Source: Toxotes chatareus (Eukaryota; Chordata; Actinopteri; Toxotidae). From it: a DNA stretch of 64,000 bases. The position numbers and the translations under genes are program-made. Each line of letters starts with the position of its first letter. Positions within the stretch are counted from its first letter, which is position 1. The notes beneath the pieces were generated by a model. It was not told where the DNA came from and did no database searches. It saw only the letters and a list, made by a program, of their open reading frames with translations. The stretch is taken from NCBI GenBank assembly GCA_016801885.1, contig JAFBJY010000418.1, positions 1 through 64,000 of the forward strand, read 5' to 3'. Shown piece after piece: positions 9,121-19,600 of the stretch.

Positions 9121-11225
9121 GATTTCCTTAAAAAGTACTAAATGATTTCTGAGCCTTTTTACAATCCACTTCACAATTTACCTTCAAAAGTCCATTTGCT
9201 GTCAATGATAGTCCCAAGATACATGTAAGACTGCACATACTCAATGGAATTATTTTTGTTAAGATTGACTTGGGTACTTACCATGGGGTTTCCTCCTAAA
9301 ATCAATGGCCTTATCTTTGGATTTGTTGTAGCATTTTAGCTGCAGGCAGATTCCTCACCCCACTAAGACCTAAATCATCAATGACTGGTCCATGGCTGCT
9401 CTCACCGTCAATAACTGGAGTCATCAGCACTTTATGATGCTTCTTCTGTCATGTCTGCTTGACACATGTTTGTGTATAAAAATGAATTAATAGTGGTGAC
9501 AACACACCCTTAGTAAACAGTGGAAGAACTTACCTTTGGTCCAGACAATGTACTGTTGACCCTCACTCTCTCACAATGTCCTGCTGGATTTAAAACGTCC
9601 AGAGTCCAACCCACCAGATTCAGCCCATTTAAATCAAAACTATTTGCTTGGGAGCCTTTCAATCCAGTCTGCATGTTCAGTTTTGGCTTCCAGGACCTCA
9701 GATCTGACCAGTTTCTCGAAAGTTTTCATTCAAATTGAAGTCACCCTTTGACTGGTCTTTAAGTTTATGTTCCAGTTCCTGAGTTTCTGTGCTTAAAATC
9801 AAAGGAATCAAAACTTCTAATAAAAACAATTCAGTACGATATCCAGCTCTATTGTCTGAGTTCAACCATCTAAAAAAGACAAGAGTACTGGGCTCTGTGC
9901 TCTGAAGGCTTCCTACAATAGGTTTCTCCTTGCACAGACTAGACCAGAGTTTGTTTGCTGTCATTATTAGCTGGTCCATGGATTTGTTCTTAGGAAATAT
10001 TTGAAAAAAACCCCCACACACACTTTGAGGAATGATCATATCATTGCAAAAGGCCATGTATAAGGAGAATGTCATGTCCACCAATGAGTCCAAATCAAAT
10101 GCTGGCCTCACACTCATAAATGGCCATTTTTCAGAGCTTGATGAGTGAGTAAGATTATTCTGAATGATTTTAATTGTTAAATGTTAAATTGTTTAATTGT
10201 TAAGAAGTTCTAGCATATAAACCATTTTATGGTTAAATGTTTTAATACATACTAAAGATGTGCTGTGCTGTTGCACTTAAGGATTTGAAGCAGATATCAC
10301 TTCTGTTATGTCAAATGCTGAAACCCATGGTTTTGTTCTTTTGCATAAACCATGGGTTTCCAAATCAATATCAAAAGCAGGATTAGAAAGCAGAACTGGA
10401 AAACAAGATGTCAGCAAACAGGCTTGGTTCAGCCTGGTCAAGCATGAAAACTACTGCAGGATTTCTGAGCACAGAGCACAGTACTCGTGTATTCTTAGAT
10501 GGACTGTAAGCTGGACACAGAGCTGGTTAATGCTCTGAATTGTTTTTTAATGTAGTTGCTTGCACAGAAACTCAACAACTGGAAACATAAACTTTTAAGA
10601 CCAATCGTGGTGACTCCACGAGAAACTGGTCAGATCTGAGGTCCACAAACAAACTGAACATGCACTGAGCTGTGGAACTCTGCAACTCCTCCAGAGGGTA
10701 CCATGCACTGCAAATGATTTGGATTCTCACCAAGATTAAAAAAAAACGTTATCTTTTATTTGAATTAATTTCTTATTTTAAAATCAAAGCAAGAATCTTA
10801 TCTTTCTTGTCTCTCAAAAAGGGTTGTGGTTTGTTGTTGGGGAAATATTTGAACTGCAGCTTACAGGGAATGATCATATCCCTGCAAAGACCGTAACTTA
10901 TGAGCATACTATATCCACCCAATGAGTCCAAATCATCCCCACAGGGTTGTGTGAAAACATCCCAATCCGTGCAGTTAAAAACTTATCCTGGAGCCAGAGC
11001 ACCGACTCATCTGTCGAGACCTTTATGTTTCTGATCTTTTCTTCTCCCTCTTTAAAACAGTTTTATATGTGGGCAGCAAATGCACACAGCTGTGATCAGA
11101 GGAGACTAAAGGAGGAGAGGAAGAGAATTGTAGGCCCCCTGTATCGACCCATAGCACAGGTCCAGTGTCTTTTCCCACCTGGTTGGACAGGGAGACAGGA
11201 GTCCTGTAAAGAACTATCATTTGTG
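9120..11225 (-). mobile_element. Decayed, internally rearranged non-LTR retrotransposon (L2/CR1-like), unit A
   Basis: Minus strand. The endonuclease C-terminal part at 11,023-11,220 reads ...SSDHSCVHLLPTYKTVLKR, which is the 'SDHxxVHLxPTY' end of a LINE APE domain. The linker segment DLDSLVD...CNDMIIP...FPKNKS follows at 9,960-10,110 in a 139-codon frame (9,698-10,117) and is present a second time, damaged, at 10,830-10,935. The reverse transcriptase C-terminal part KSKDKAIDFRRKP (9,281-9,328) and YVQSYMYLGTIIDSK (about 9,190-9,240) comes next. The RT core with its xxDD motif is missing. An inverted copy of 9,673-9,719 lies at 10,621-10,663, so the element was rearranged after insertion. Confidence 0.75.
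10320..10360. repeat. Perfect 14-bp inverted repeat (hairpin)
   Basis: Arms 10,320-10,333 (GAAACCCATGGTTT) and 10,347-10,360 are exact reverse complements around a 13-nt loop. It lies inside the rearranged LINE. In unit B the same place (about 43,105-43,145) keeps only a degraded version. Confidence 0.85.
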
Positions 11226-11229
11226 CCTT

Positions 11230-13312
11230 CTCCTCCTCTGATTGGCTCTTCTTTCCTCATTCATATCTTTCACACACGATTCAAGAGACGACCATTTCCA
11301 TTCACTGACACACAGATGGACTGAGATCCACTGATTTTATCTGACAATCTGTTTGTCTGCAGTGTTCTGTAGAAAATGACTTGATGAAACAAGCTGCAGG
11401 TGATTATTCCACACATAACAACTGAGACTCAGTTCATTTTCTCCTCCATATTATTCCCAGGGGGCCTGTGTGTATTTGGGACCCTGGCACTTTCCTACCT
11501 TTTCTAATAGTAAAGTCTGAACTATATGAAGCAGCAACAACAAACCAAAAAACCAAACCAAACAGCAGAGACACAGATGAGCATCAATAAAAACAGCAAA
11601 TATGTCCTGACAGACGGTTTTCTGTTTGTACTGTTCAACCACAGAGATATAATCACCTATCAAATTGCTGAGATGCTTTTATATGTGTGAGAGTATTTAT
11701 GGATTTGGGTCTTTATCATCTAATTCATCAGGTAGAGTTTGTCCTGATAGGATTCCAGGAGGCCTCTGACTCTGTGGATGGAGTGTTAACTGTCTCTCTG
11801 AAAAATCACATAGAGCCTGAAAGAAACCCTGTCCAGTCCCTCTGAGCTCAGTCCCGTAGAGTTCATCTAATGACAGAGAAAGTCGGAAGCTGTTCTCCAG
11901 CCGCTATCGGCCGCCAGCTCCAGACCGCATTTAAGCGGCGGCTCGAACTGCGGGAAGCAGCAGCTCAGGTCACCGCCTCTCACAGGCTGATTCAGGCAGG
12001 CAAGCTGCCTTCAGTCAGCAGTAAGTGGAGCCACAGACTAACAAAGGCTCCGTGTGTTCGGCTACTGACCATCAACATCCACTCTGCTCCTGCTCTGACT
12101 CCACCGCTTCTACTGCAGAGTATCCACACTGTATAGCGGATGGCGGCGTTCCTCCTCCTGCCTCATCCCGACTTTACAGTGACAACTCAGAGTCTACACA
12201 ACAAAAGAAATTATAAAAGAAAACCACAGTAACATCCAAAAACTTCGGGCATCAGGAATAATTTAGCTAACTTCACAGAAATGCTGGCGGAAGTAAAACA
12301 TTAAAAGAATCTCACGGGACATTTACCTTCAGACAGAAAATCATTTGCGCCCGCTGACTTAGGTCCAAAATGAAAGTAAACTTTCAGAAACCGTGGGATA
12401 CAGTGATGGGAATTCCAACTCTTTTCAGAGAGTAAGTTCTTATGGCTCAGAAACAGAGATCAGAAAACTTTATTAATCTCCGTGAAGAAATTCTTTGGTT
12501 GTAAGGACAAGCTCCCAATTGAAAATAATAAAGAAAAGAAGAAAAATTGCACAGAGAAAAGATGTATCTAAAATAAATAAGGCTCCTCCAGATTTGTATT
12601 TATTTATTTATTCTGGCTGTAAATGAATTTATCCACTAAAATAATGTAAAATTCTGTGCTTAAAATAGATTACAAATGTAAAAACATACATTGTATCAAA
12701 AGTTTATTATTTTAAAAACAAATCCCCATCTCAATTTGAGAAAAGATCCAATCTCTGATTGGATTGTATAATATTTATAGAAATTTTAACTGTTTACATT
12801 GAAACAACACAGAAGCTTAGAGAATCACACGAGAAAATACTTAATGAAAATGTAATAAAACAAAAGTAAAAATAGCATCCAGGTAACAGTTTTAGCTCAT
12901 CTTTAGATAAAAGATTGACATTAAGAGAAAAACCAAATGCCTCAGATTTGAGGAGTTGATCCTATTATTATTGCTGTGTCTGTAACTCCCCCCTCCCCTC
13001 CTGCTCAATTATTGACACACTGTTTCTACCACACAAAAGTGGTTGACTAATCATTTTGCAACGCAGACACAAAAAAGAAACACAAGCAGCTCCGGCTCTC
13101 AGACTCGAAATCGGCTCAGATCTAGATCCACTTCAAGATCCTGCTCTAAGAGCACGTTTCATTACGCCTCCAACACATCACTCCTTCCTAACGCACTCAC
13201 CTTCTTAAGAGCACTGTCTCATGTCTAAGTCTGCTGATGTCAAAGTAGATGAGGATTTGCATCGAGTGTCAGTGTGGGACAGAGGACTGCACGTTGTCCT
13301 GAATTACTTCAA
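11230..13312. other. Non-coding, no gene recognised
   Basis: It holds a CpG-rich patch at 11,880-12,170, with frames of 88 and 63 codons that match nothing I know, and A/T-rich sequence at 12,500-12,900. The counterpart in unit B is 43,530-45,460. The CpG-rich patch could be a first exon or promoter region of an unrecognised gene. No splice pattern or motif decides it. Confidence 0.35.
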
Positions 13313-14060
13313 TTAACCCTTGTGTGGTGTCATATTTTTGGCCTCATGTTACAAATGGAAACAAAGTTTTTCAGAACAACTCTTGATTTTTCTCAGGGCT
13401 CCTCCATCAGGTTTCCTAAGCGTTGCAGACTTGTAAGTTCAGCCGCCCAGTTAGCTCAGTGGAAGAGCACGAGATTCAATCTCTCAGGGTGGAAGTAGGT
13501 TTGAACCCCCACTCCGACGGCCTCCATGGGCCCCACCACTGAGTGGGAGGTGCCATGGGACTTTGGTGCATTGTGAAGTCACCCTCGACCTGGGCCTGGA
13601 CCCGGGCAGATGATGATTTATTGAGTTCCAAGCATATGAGGGAAGTGGCATCACATGACTTGTAAGTTCCAAGCATATGAGGACACCATATACTGGAGTC
13701 CCTAAATGGCTGCTCATCCAAAGGGTGACATTAGGCCAGGGGAGGCAGTGCCCCCTTCTCCCTCACTGTCCTGATGGCGTAAAAACTGAAATGACACACA
13801 AAAGCCCAAACACACACTGCCAGGCCCAGACAGGTGGAGGACATAGTGAAGGTAACACAGGACCACGTTTTCACTTTCATTAGCCCTGGGTCCAGTGGAC
13901 CCCAAACATCTAAATATGTAATATGGTGTACAGTTTGTGGTCATTGAAAATGTATTCTGATATATGTTCTTCACAGAAAATGAGTCTCTGGTTTGAAAAA
14001 TCATTTTCATTTCTTCTTTTGATAAAAAATGAAAATGGGTCCCACAGACCCGATCGATCT
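13313..14060 (+). mobile_element. TTAA-flanked MITE-like repeat, possible piggyBac-type, interrupted by a SINE
   Basis: It starts TTAA (13,313-13,316) then CCCTTGTGTGGTGTCAT, a start shared by a common family of fish repeats with TTAA target sites. Further in are the palindromic words GGGTCCAGTGGACCCC (about 13,889-13,904) and GGGTCCCACAGACCC (about 14,037-14,051), typical of the same family. No right-hand inverted end was found, so the right limit is a guess. A SINE is inserted at 13,441. Unit B has the same start at 45,461. Confidence 0.5.
13441..13656 (+). mobile_element. tRNA-derived SINE with 13-bp target-site duplication
   Basis: The head has an A box (TTAGCTCAGTGGAAGAGCA, 13,450-13,468), an anticodon-like loop with CAA, and a B box (GGTTTGAACCCC, about 13,498-13,509). 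This is the split Pol III promoter of tRNA-derived SINEs. The acceptor ends do not pair, so it is not a tRNA gene. The body has the words TGGGCCCCACCACTGAGTGG and GGTGCATTGTGAAGT. It is bracketed by identical 13-mers GACTTGTAAGTTC at 13,428-13,440 and 13,657-13,669. A degraded copy is at 45,591-45,800 in unit B. Confidence 0.8.
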
Positions 14061-16015
14061 GATCATCTACAGGTCAGCTGATTTGCTTTTATATAAACAT
14101 TGTTCCTTAGTGTGTCGAGGCGTCGTTCAGGAGAAGTGACTGTAAGAAGCTGATTGTGAGAGGATTTCACTCATTCATTAGCATTTCAGCAGACTCAAAC
14201 ATTACTGTGATGTAGTGTGACAACGTGGTAAAAATCAGTCAGGGAAAACTGAACTGGATGTTGTCACACTCTAACCTCCACTCCTGTGTCTACTACAGTG
14301 GTGCTGGATTAACAAAGTCATTAGGGATTCATCCTGCTGGGAAGGAAAATGTCATCACCAAATTCCTGTGAGCAATACATTGAATAGATGTGAAGATATG
14401 TGACTGGACAAAAAGCATTTGACCTATTAATGGCAGAGAAAACAGCAGAGTCATCAAGTTGATCCTCTACAGACTATGAAAGAAACAAACTTTGATGGAA
14501 ATCCATCAGTTTTAACTATTTCATTCTGACTGACAGAGCAACAACACTGCCAACCTCCAGCCTCACTGCCAGTGTCAATACCAATACAGAAGAAGAAGAG
14601 ATATCAGACCTACAGCACTATGAGCACAGCTGCACCCACACACACCTGAGGAACAATGAGCCACAGTGAGGACCAAAGGCTACATGTATTCACTGTATAT
14701 GAGCAGGGGCTGATTCATAGCACTGTCTCCTCTTATAGCTTTGTCAAACAAAAAGATTAAGCCTAATTTAAAATTACAGAGTGTGTCACTAGCTTCTGAA
14801 CCCTCTTCTTCATGTTACTGCTTGTTAATAGTTTAGATTTACTCAGCTGTTCATTTTATTTATAACTAAGTAGTGTGGCCTATTATAAATAGTACAGGGC
14901 ATTGTAATGGTGTAGTTTCACCACAAGAAGGAGTTGGTGGTTTGGAGTCACTCCTGGTCAGCGGACGTCGACACGTCACATCATTTTCAGGTCAGTTTAA
15001 GCTTTGATAACGTTGCCAGGCAAACGTGACATGGTTAGTATTGTTAAAGTCAGTCAACAAATGGTGTCATCTGTCACCAAGTTAAAAGGAGAGAGGACGG
15101 TGAAAATCCCAATATAAACAGCATGAAAACTTAGTGCTCAGAAGTTTCCAGACACAGTTCTTAACAGCGTGCTTTGCCATGTTTCTAATTAAATATGTTT
15201 CAGTCTGCTTTACCTTTCTCTTGATGACAGGCTTTATGTTGGACCTATGTGAGGAACAAATGTCATGTAAACTGTCTTTTACATTACTGTTAGCAGCTGA
15301 TGTTACTTCAGTAAAAGTCTGTAGCATTGTCAGCAAAATGTTCTTTAATTATCAAAGTAAAGTAGTAGCAATGTGAAGGCAGCATTTAAATATATTATTC
15401 AGCTGCATAGAACTATTTTTTACTCATTTATAAATTGATCTGTGTTTTGTATAAATACTAAAGGTTTGTCTGTTTGTATAAACATTCATTTACTTGTAAA
15501 TACATATCAAAAGTCCTTGCAGACTCAAATGTCTTCACAACAACAGCTGTTGAAAATGTCTTAATGTGTGCACAAATGTATTTATATCAGAAATATCTGT
15601 GTGAGTGGAAGACATGGGTTTGGTTACGTTTGTGTGTATTTTGGTGCAGCCTGGTGGTGGTGGCTGTTGGAATGCAAGATTCAGTAGGGAGGTGACATGG
15701 TGGGAAATGTTTTTCTTTTCGGGCTTCGGAGGAAGGGTTACAGAATTGTGCATCGTCTGCAGGGTCTAGTCGCTAAGGTTCTCGGTGGCTTCATCTGTAA
15801 GTTGGATGTGTATTGCAATTGTGTTGACAAGGTTATGTGTCCATTTCTGTGATTTGAGTGCATTGTTTGCCGCTTCATAAATGTATATTACAGATCGCTA
15901 AGTTGCGTTATTTATGGCAGATATATTTTCTGTATTTGCCAACGTATTAATCTATTTGTATTTTTTGTGTTCTTATTTGTAGTTTTACAAAGAAACTTCG
16001 CTTTGAAACTGAAAC
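13883..16015. other. Non-coding between the two SINEs
   Basis: No coding frame above about 100 residues and no domain matches. The 14,060-15,900 part is shared base for base in order with 46,190-48,040 in unit B, apart from distortion there. Confidence 0.4.
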
Positions 16016-16019
16016 ATCT

Positions 16020-16200
16020 GGGTCCTGGCCCAGGTCATGGGGGCGACTGCCACCCAGTCCACAATGCACTCAAGTCCTATATCACCTCCCACAGGTGGTG
16101 GGCCCATTGGAGGTGGTGCTTCCCGGATTGGGGCTCAAACCTATGACCCCAAGAGATTGAGTCTCGTGCTCTACCAACTGAGCTAGTAACTCCAGCCATC
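16020..16200 (-). mobile_element. Second copy of the same tRNA-derived SINE, opposite strand
   Basis: Read on the minus strand, the head has TAGCTCAGTTGGTAGAGCACG (about 16,163-16,183), a loop with CAA and GGTTTGAGCCCC (about 16,130-16,141). The body then has TGGGCCCACCACCTGTGGGAGG, GTGCATTGTGGACTGGGTGG and ACCTGGGCCAGGACCC. Every block aligns with the plus-strand copy at 13,441. It is longer in the body and better conserved. Unit B carries a degraded copy at about 49,230-49,410. Confidence 0.75.
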
Positions 16201-16689
16201 AGAAACAGTAACTGTGGTGGAGCAAAGTACAAGATTTTTTTCTGAACTATAGTTCAGGAAAAGTAGAAAGTCTGACAAAATGGAAATCTGGAAGGAATCA
16301 GAAAGTCAACATTTACTGGAGTAGAGTCAGTCAATGTTATTTAATTACGTTTACGATTGTATAAATATGCCTTTATTTTTTCACTCCACATAAAAATAAA
16401 TTATTAAAAATACAAAAAACAACTATTTACAATTCAACTTTTAACAATATTAAACTTTTAGCTTTTTTCTTTTAAAAAAAATAAAGTGAAACAACAGGTT
16501 GTTTGTGGAGCTGGCTATATTTGAAATTCTTTTCTTGCAGACTCTAGACTCTGCCTTTCTAACGGAAATGATTCCAGATTTTGCTTCTTTTCCTGGTGTC
16601 ACTCATTTTCTTAACTATACCTTGCTAAGACGTCAATGTTGTTTTTTCTTGTAGCCCCTGGATCTCTATCTCTCTGCCCCTCCTGCTCT

Positions 16690-19600
16690 CCCCCCCCAAA
16701 ACCCCAAAAAAATTCCCCCCCCTTAAAGGGGGGGGGGGCCCCCCCGGGCCCCCAAAAACCCCCCGGGGGGTTAAAAAAAAAAAAAAGGGGGGGGGGGGGA
16801 AAAAATTAAAAATTTTTTTTCCCCCCCCCAAAACCCCCCTTTTTTAAAAGGGGGGGGGGGGGCCCCCCCTTCCCCCCAAAATTTTTTCCCCCCCCAAAAA
16901 AGGGGGGGGGAAAAAAAATTTTCCCCCCCAAAACCCCCCCAAAGGAAAGGGGGAAACCAAATTTTTTCCCCAAAAAACCCCCGGGGGAAAGGGGGGGCCC
17001 CCCAAAAAAAACCCCCCCCCCCTTTTTTTTTAAATTTTTTTTTAAAAAAACTTTTTTTTTTTTTTTCCCCCCCCCTTTTAATTTTTTGGTTTTTCCCCCC
17101 CCCAAAAAACCCCCTTTTTTTTTTTTGGGGGGGTTTTTAGCCCCCCCAAAAAAAACCCGGGATTTTTTTTTTTAAAACACCCTTTTTTTCCCCAAAAAAA
17201 ATTTTTTTTTCCCCCAAAAAAAAAACCCCCCCCCCCCCCCGGGGGTTCCCCAAAAAAAAACCCCCCCCCGGGGGGGAAAAAAAAAAATTCCCCCCCCCCC
17301 CAAAAGGGGTGCCGGGGGGTTTTTTTCCCAAACCCGGGGGAAAAAAGGGGGCCCCCAAAAATTTAAAACCCCCCCAAAAAAAAAAAAAAAAAAAAAAATT
17401 TTTTTTTTAAAAAAGGGGGTTTTAAAAAATTTTCAAGGGGGGGGGCCCCCCAAAACCCTTTTTGAAAAGGGGGGGGGGGGAAAAAAAAAAATTTTTGGGG
17501 GTTTTTGGGGAAAAAACCCAAAAAAAAAAGGGGGCCCCCAAAACCCCCTTTTTGGGAAAAAAAAACCCCCCCCCCCCCGGGGGAAAAAGGGGGGCCCCAA
17601 AAAATTTGGGGGCCCCCCGTTTTACAAAAAATTTAACAAAAAGGGAGTTTTTTTTTTTTCCCCCCCCAAAAAAAACCCCCCGGAAAAAAACCCCCCCAAA
17701 AATTTTTGGGAAATTAAAAAAAAAAAAATTTAAAAAAAAAAAAAAAAAAAATTTTTTTTTTTTGCCCCCGGGGGGGGGGGCCCCCCTTTTTTTTTTTTAA
17801 AATTTTTTTTTTTTAAAAAATTTTTTTTTTTTTTTTTTTTTTTTTTCCCCCCAAAAAACCCAAAACCCCCCTTTTTTCCCCCCTTTTTAAAAAAAAACCC
17901 CCTTTTTTTTTTTTTTTGGGGGGTTTTTTTTAAAATTTTTTTTGGGGGGAAAACCGGGAAAAAATTTTAAATTTCCCCCCCCCAAAAAAGGGGGGGTTTT
18001 TGGGAAAAAAAAAAAATTTTTAATTTTTCCCCCCGGGGGGGGTTTGGGGGGGGGGGGGAAAAAAAAAAAAAACCCCCCAAAAAAAGGGGTTAAAAAAAAA
18101 AAAACCCCTTTTTTTTTTCGGGCCCTTTTTTTTTTAAAAAAAGGAAAAAAAAAAAAAAACCCCCCTTAAAAAAAAACCCCCTTTTTTTAAAACCCTCCCA
18201 AAAAAAAACCCCTTTTTCCTTTCCCCCCGGGGCCCCCCCCCTTTTTTTTTTTGGGGGGGGGGGGAAAAAAAAAAAAAAAAATTCCCCAAAAAAAAAAAAA
18301 AAGGAAAAAAAAAATTAAATCCCAAAAAAATTTTAAAAAACCCCTTTTTTGGGGGGGTTTTTTTTTTTTTTAAAATTTTTTTTTTAAAAAAAACCAAAAA
18401 ATTTTTTTTCCCCCCTTTTTAAAATTTTTTTTCTTTTTTTTTTGGGAAAACCCCTTTTCCCAAAAAAAAAAAAAAAAAAAATTTTTTAAAAATTTTCCCC
18501 TTGGATTAAAAAAAAGGGCCCCTTTTCCAAAAAAAATTTTTTTTTTAAAAAAAACCCCCCTTTTAATTTTAAAAAACCCCAAAAACCTTTTTGGTTTTTT
18601 TAACCCCCCCCAAAAATTAAAAAAAGGGGGGAAAAACCCCCAAATCCCCAAAAAAAAAAAAAGGGGAAAAAGTTTTTGGGGGGGGTTTTTTTGGGGGGGG
18701 AAAAAAAAAAACCAATTTTAAAAAAAAAACCCCCCCCCTTAAAAAAAAAAACCCGCCCTTTTCCCCCCAAAAAAAAAATTTTTTTTTAAAATTTTTTTTC
18801 CGGGTTTTTCCCCCCCCCCAAAAAAAACCCCCCCCCCCCCCCTTTTTTTTGGGGGGGAAGGGGGGGGTTTTTTAAAAAAAAACCCCCCAAAAAAAAAAAA
18901 AATTTTAAAAAAAAACCCAAAAAAAATTTTTTAACCCCAAAAAGGCAAAATTTTTTTTTTTAAAAAATTTTTTTCCCCCCCCTTTTTTCCCCCCTTTAAA
19001 AAACAAAATTTTTTAAAAAAAAATTTTTTTGGGGGCCCCAAAAAAAACCCCGGGAAAAAAAAAAAAGGGGTTTTAAAAGGGGTTTTTTTTTTAAAAAAAA
19101 TTTCCTTTTTCCCTTTTTTAAAAATTAAAAAAAACCCCCCTTTTTGTTTTTCTTTTTTTTTCCCCCAAAAAAGGGGAAAAGGGGGGTTTTTTCCCTTTTT
19201 TGGGGTTTTTTCCCCCCTTTAACCCCCCCTTTTTTTTTTTTTTTAAAAAAAAGGGGGGGGGTTTTTTGGGGGTTTTTTTTAAACCTTTCCCCCTTTTTTT
19301 TAAAACCCCCCTTTTTTTTTCCCCCCGGGTTTTTTTTTGGGGGGGGTTGGAAAATTTTGCCCTTTTAAAAAATTTTTCCGGGAAAAAACCCCCCCCCCCG
19401 GGGGGGCCTTTTAAAAAAAAAAAAATTTTTTTAAAAAAATTTTTTTTTTCCAAAAAAAAATTAAAAAAAAAATTTTTTTTTTTTTCCCCCCCCTTTTTTT
19501 TCCCCCCAAAAAAAAACCCAAATTTTAAAAAAAACCCCTTTTTTAAACCCAAAAAACCCCCCCCCCTTTTTTTTAAAAAAAATTTTTCAAAAAACCCCCC

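Larger units (their letters stand above)
1..16690 (+). repeat. Unit A of a ~33-kb-spaced direct duplication
   Basis: Everything here recurs in the same order and orientation from about 33,331 to 52,400. Anchor pairs read by eye are 12/33,342, 855/34,184, 4,481/37,385, 7,357/40,243, 11,581/43,859, 13,449/45,591, 15,327/47,399 and 16,185/50,279. The unit carries the 3' to 5' body of a minus-strand NLRC3-like gene, a decayed LINE, two SINEs and TIR elements. It is cut by the window edge on the left and runs into a homopolymer tract on the right. Base quality looks normal in this copy. Whether the duplication is a true segmental duplication or two haplotypes placed in tandem cannot be settled from the sequence alone. 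Confidence 0.9.

Noticed and set aside
9698..10117. 139-codon minus-strand frame considered as a new gene
   Set aside because: Its DLDSLVD...DMIIP...FPKNKS text is the linker of a LINE polyprotein. Endonuclease and RT remnants flank it in the right order.
13446..13525. A functional tRNA gene
   Set aside because: A and B boxes are present but the acceptor ends do not pair, and a SINE body with target-site duplication follows.
16110..16195. A functional tRNA gene on the minus strand
   Set aside because: Same SINE family as the 13,441 copy; the acceptor stem does not pair.
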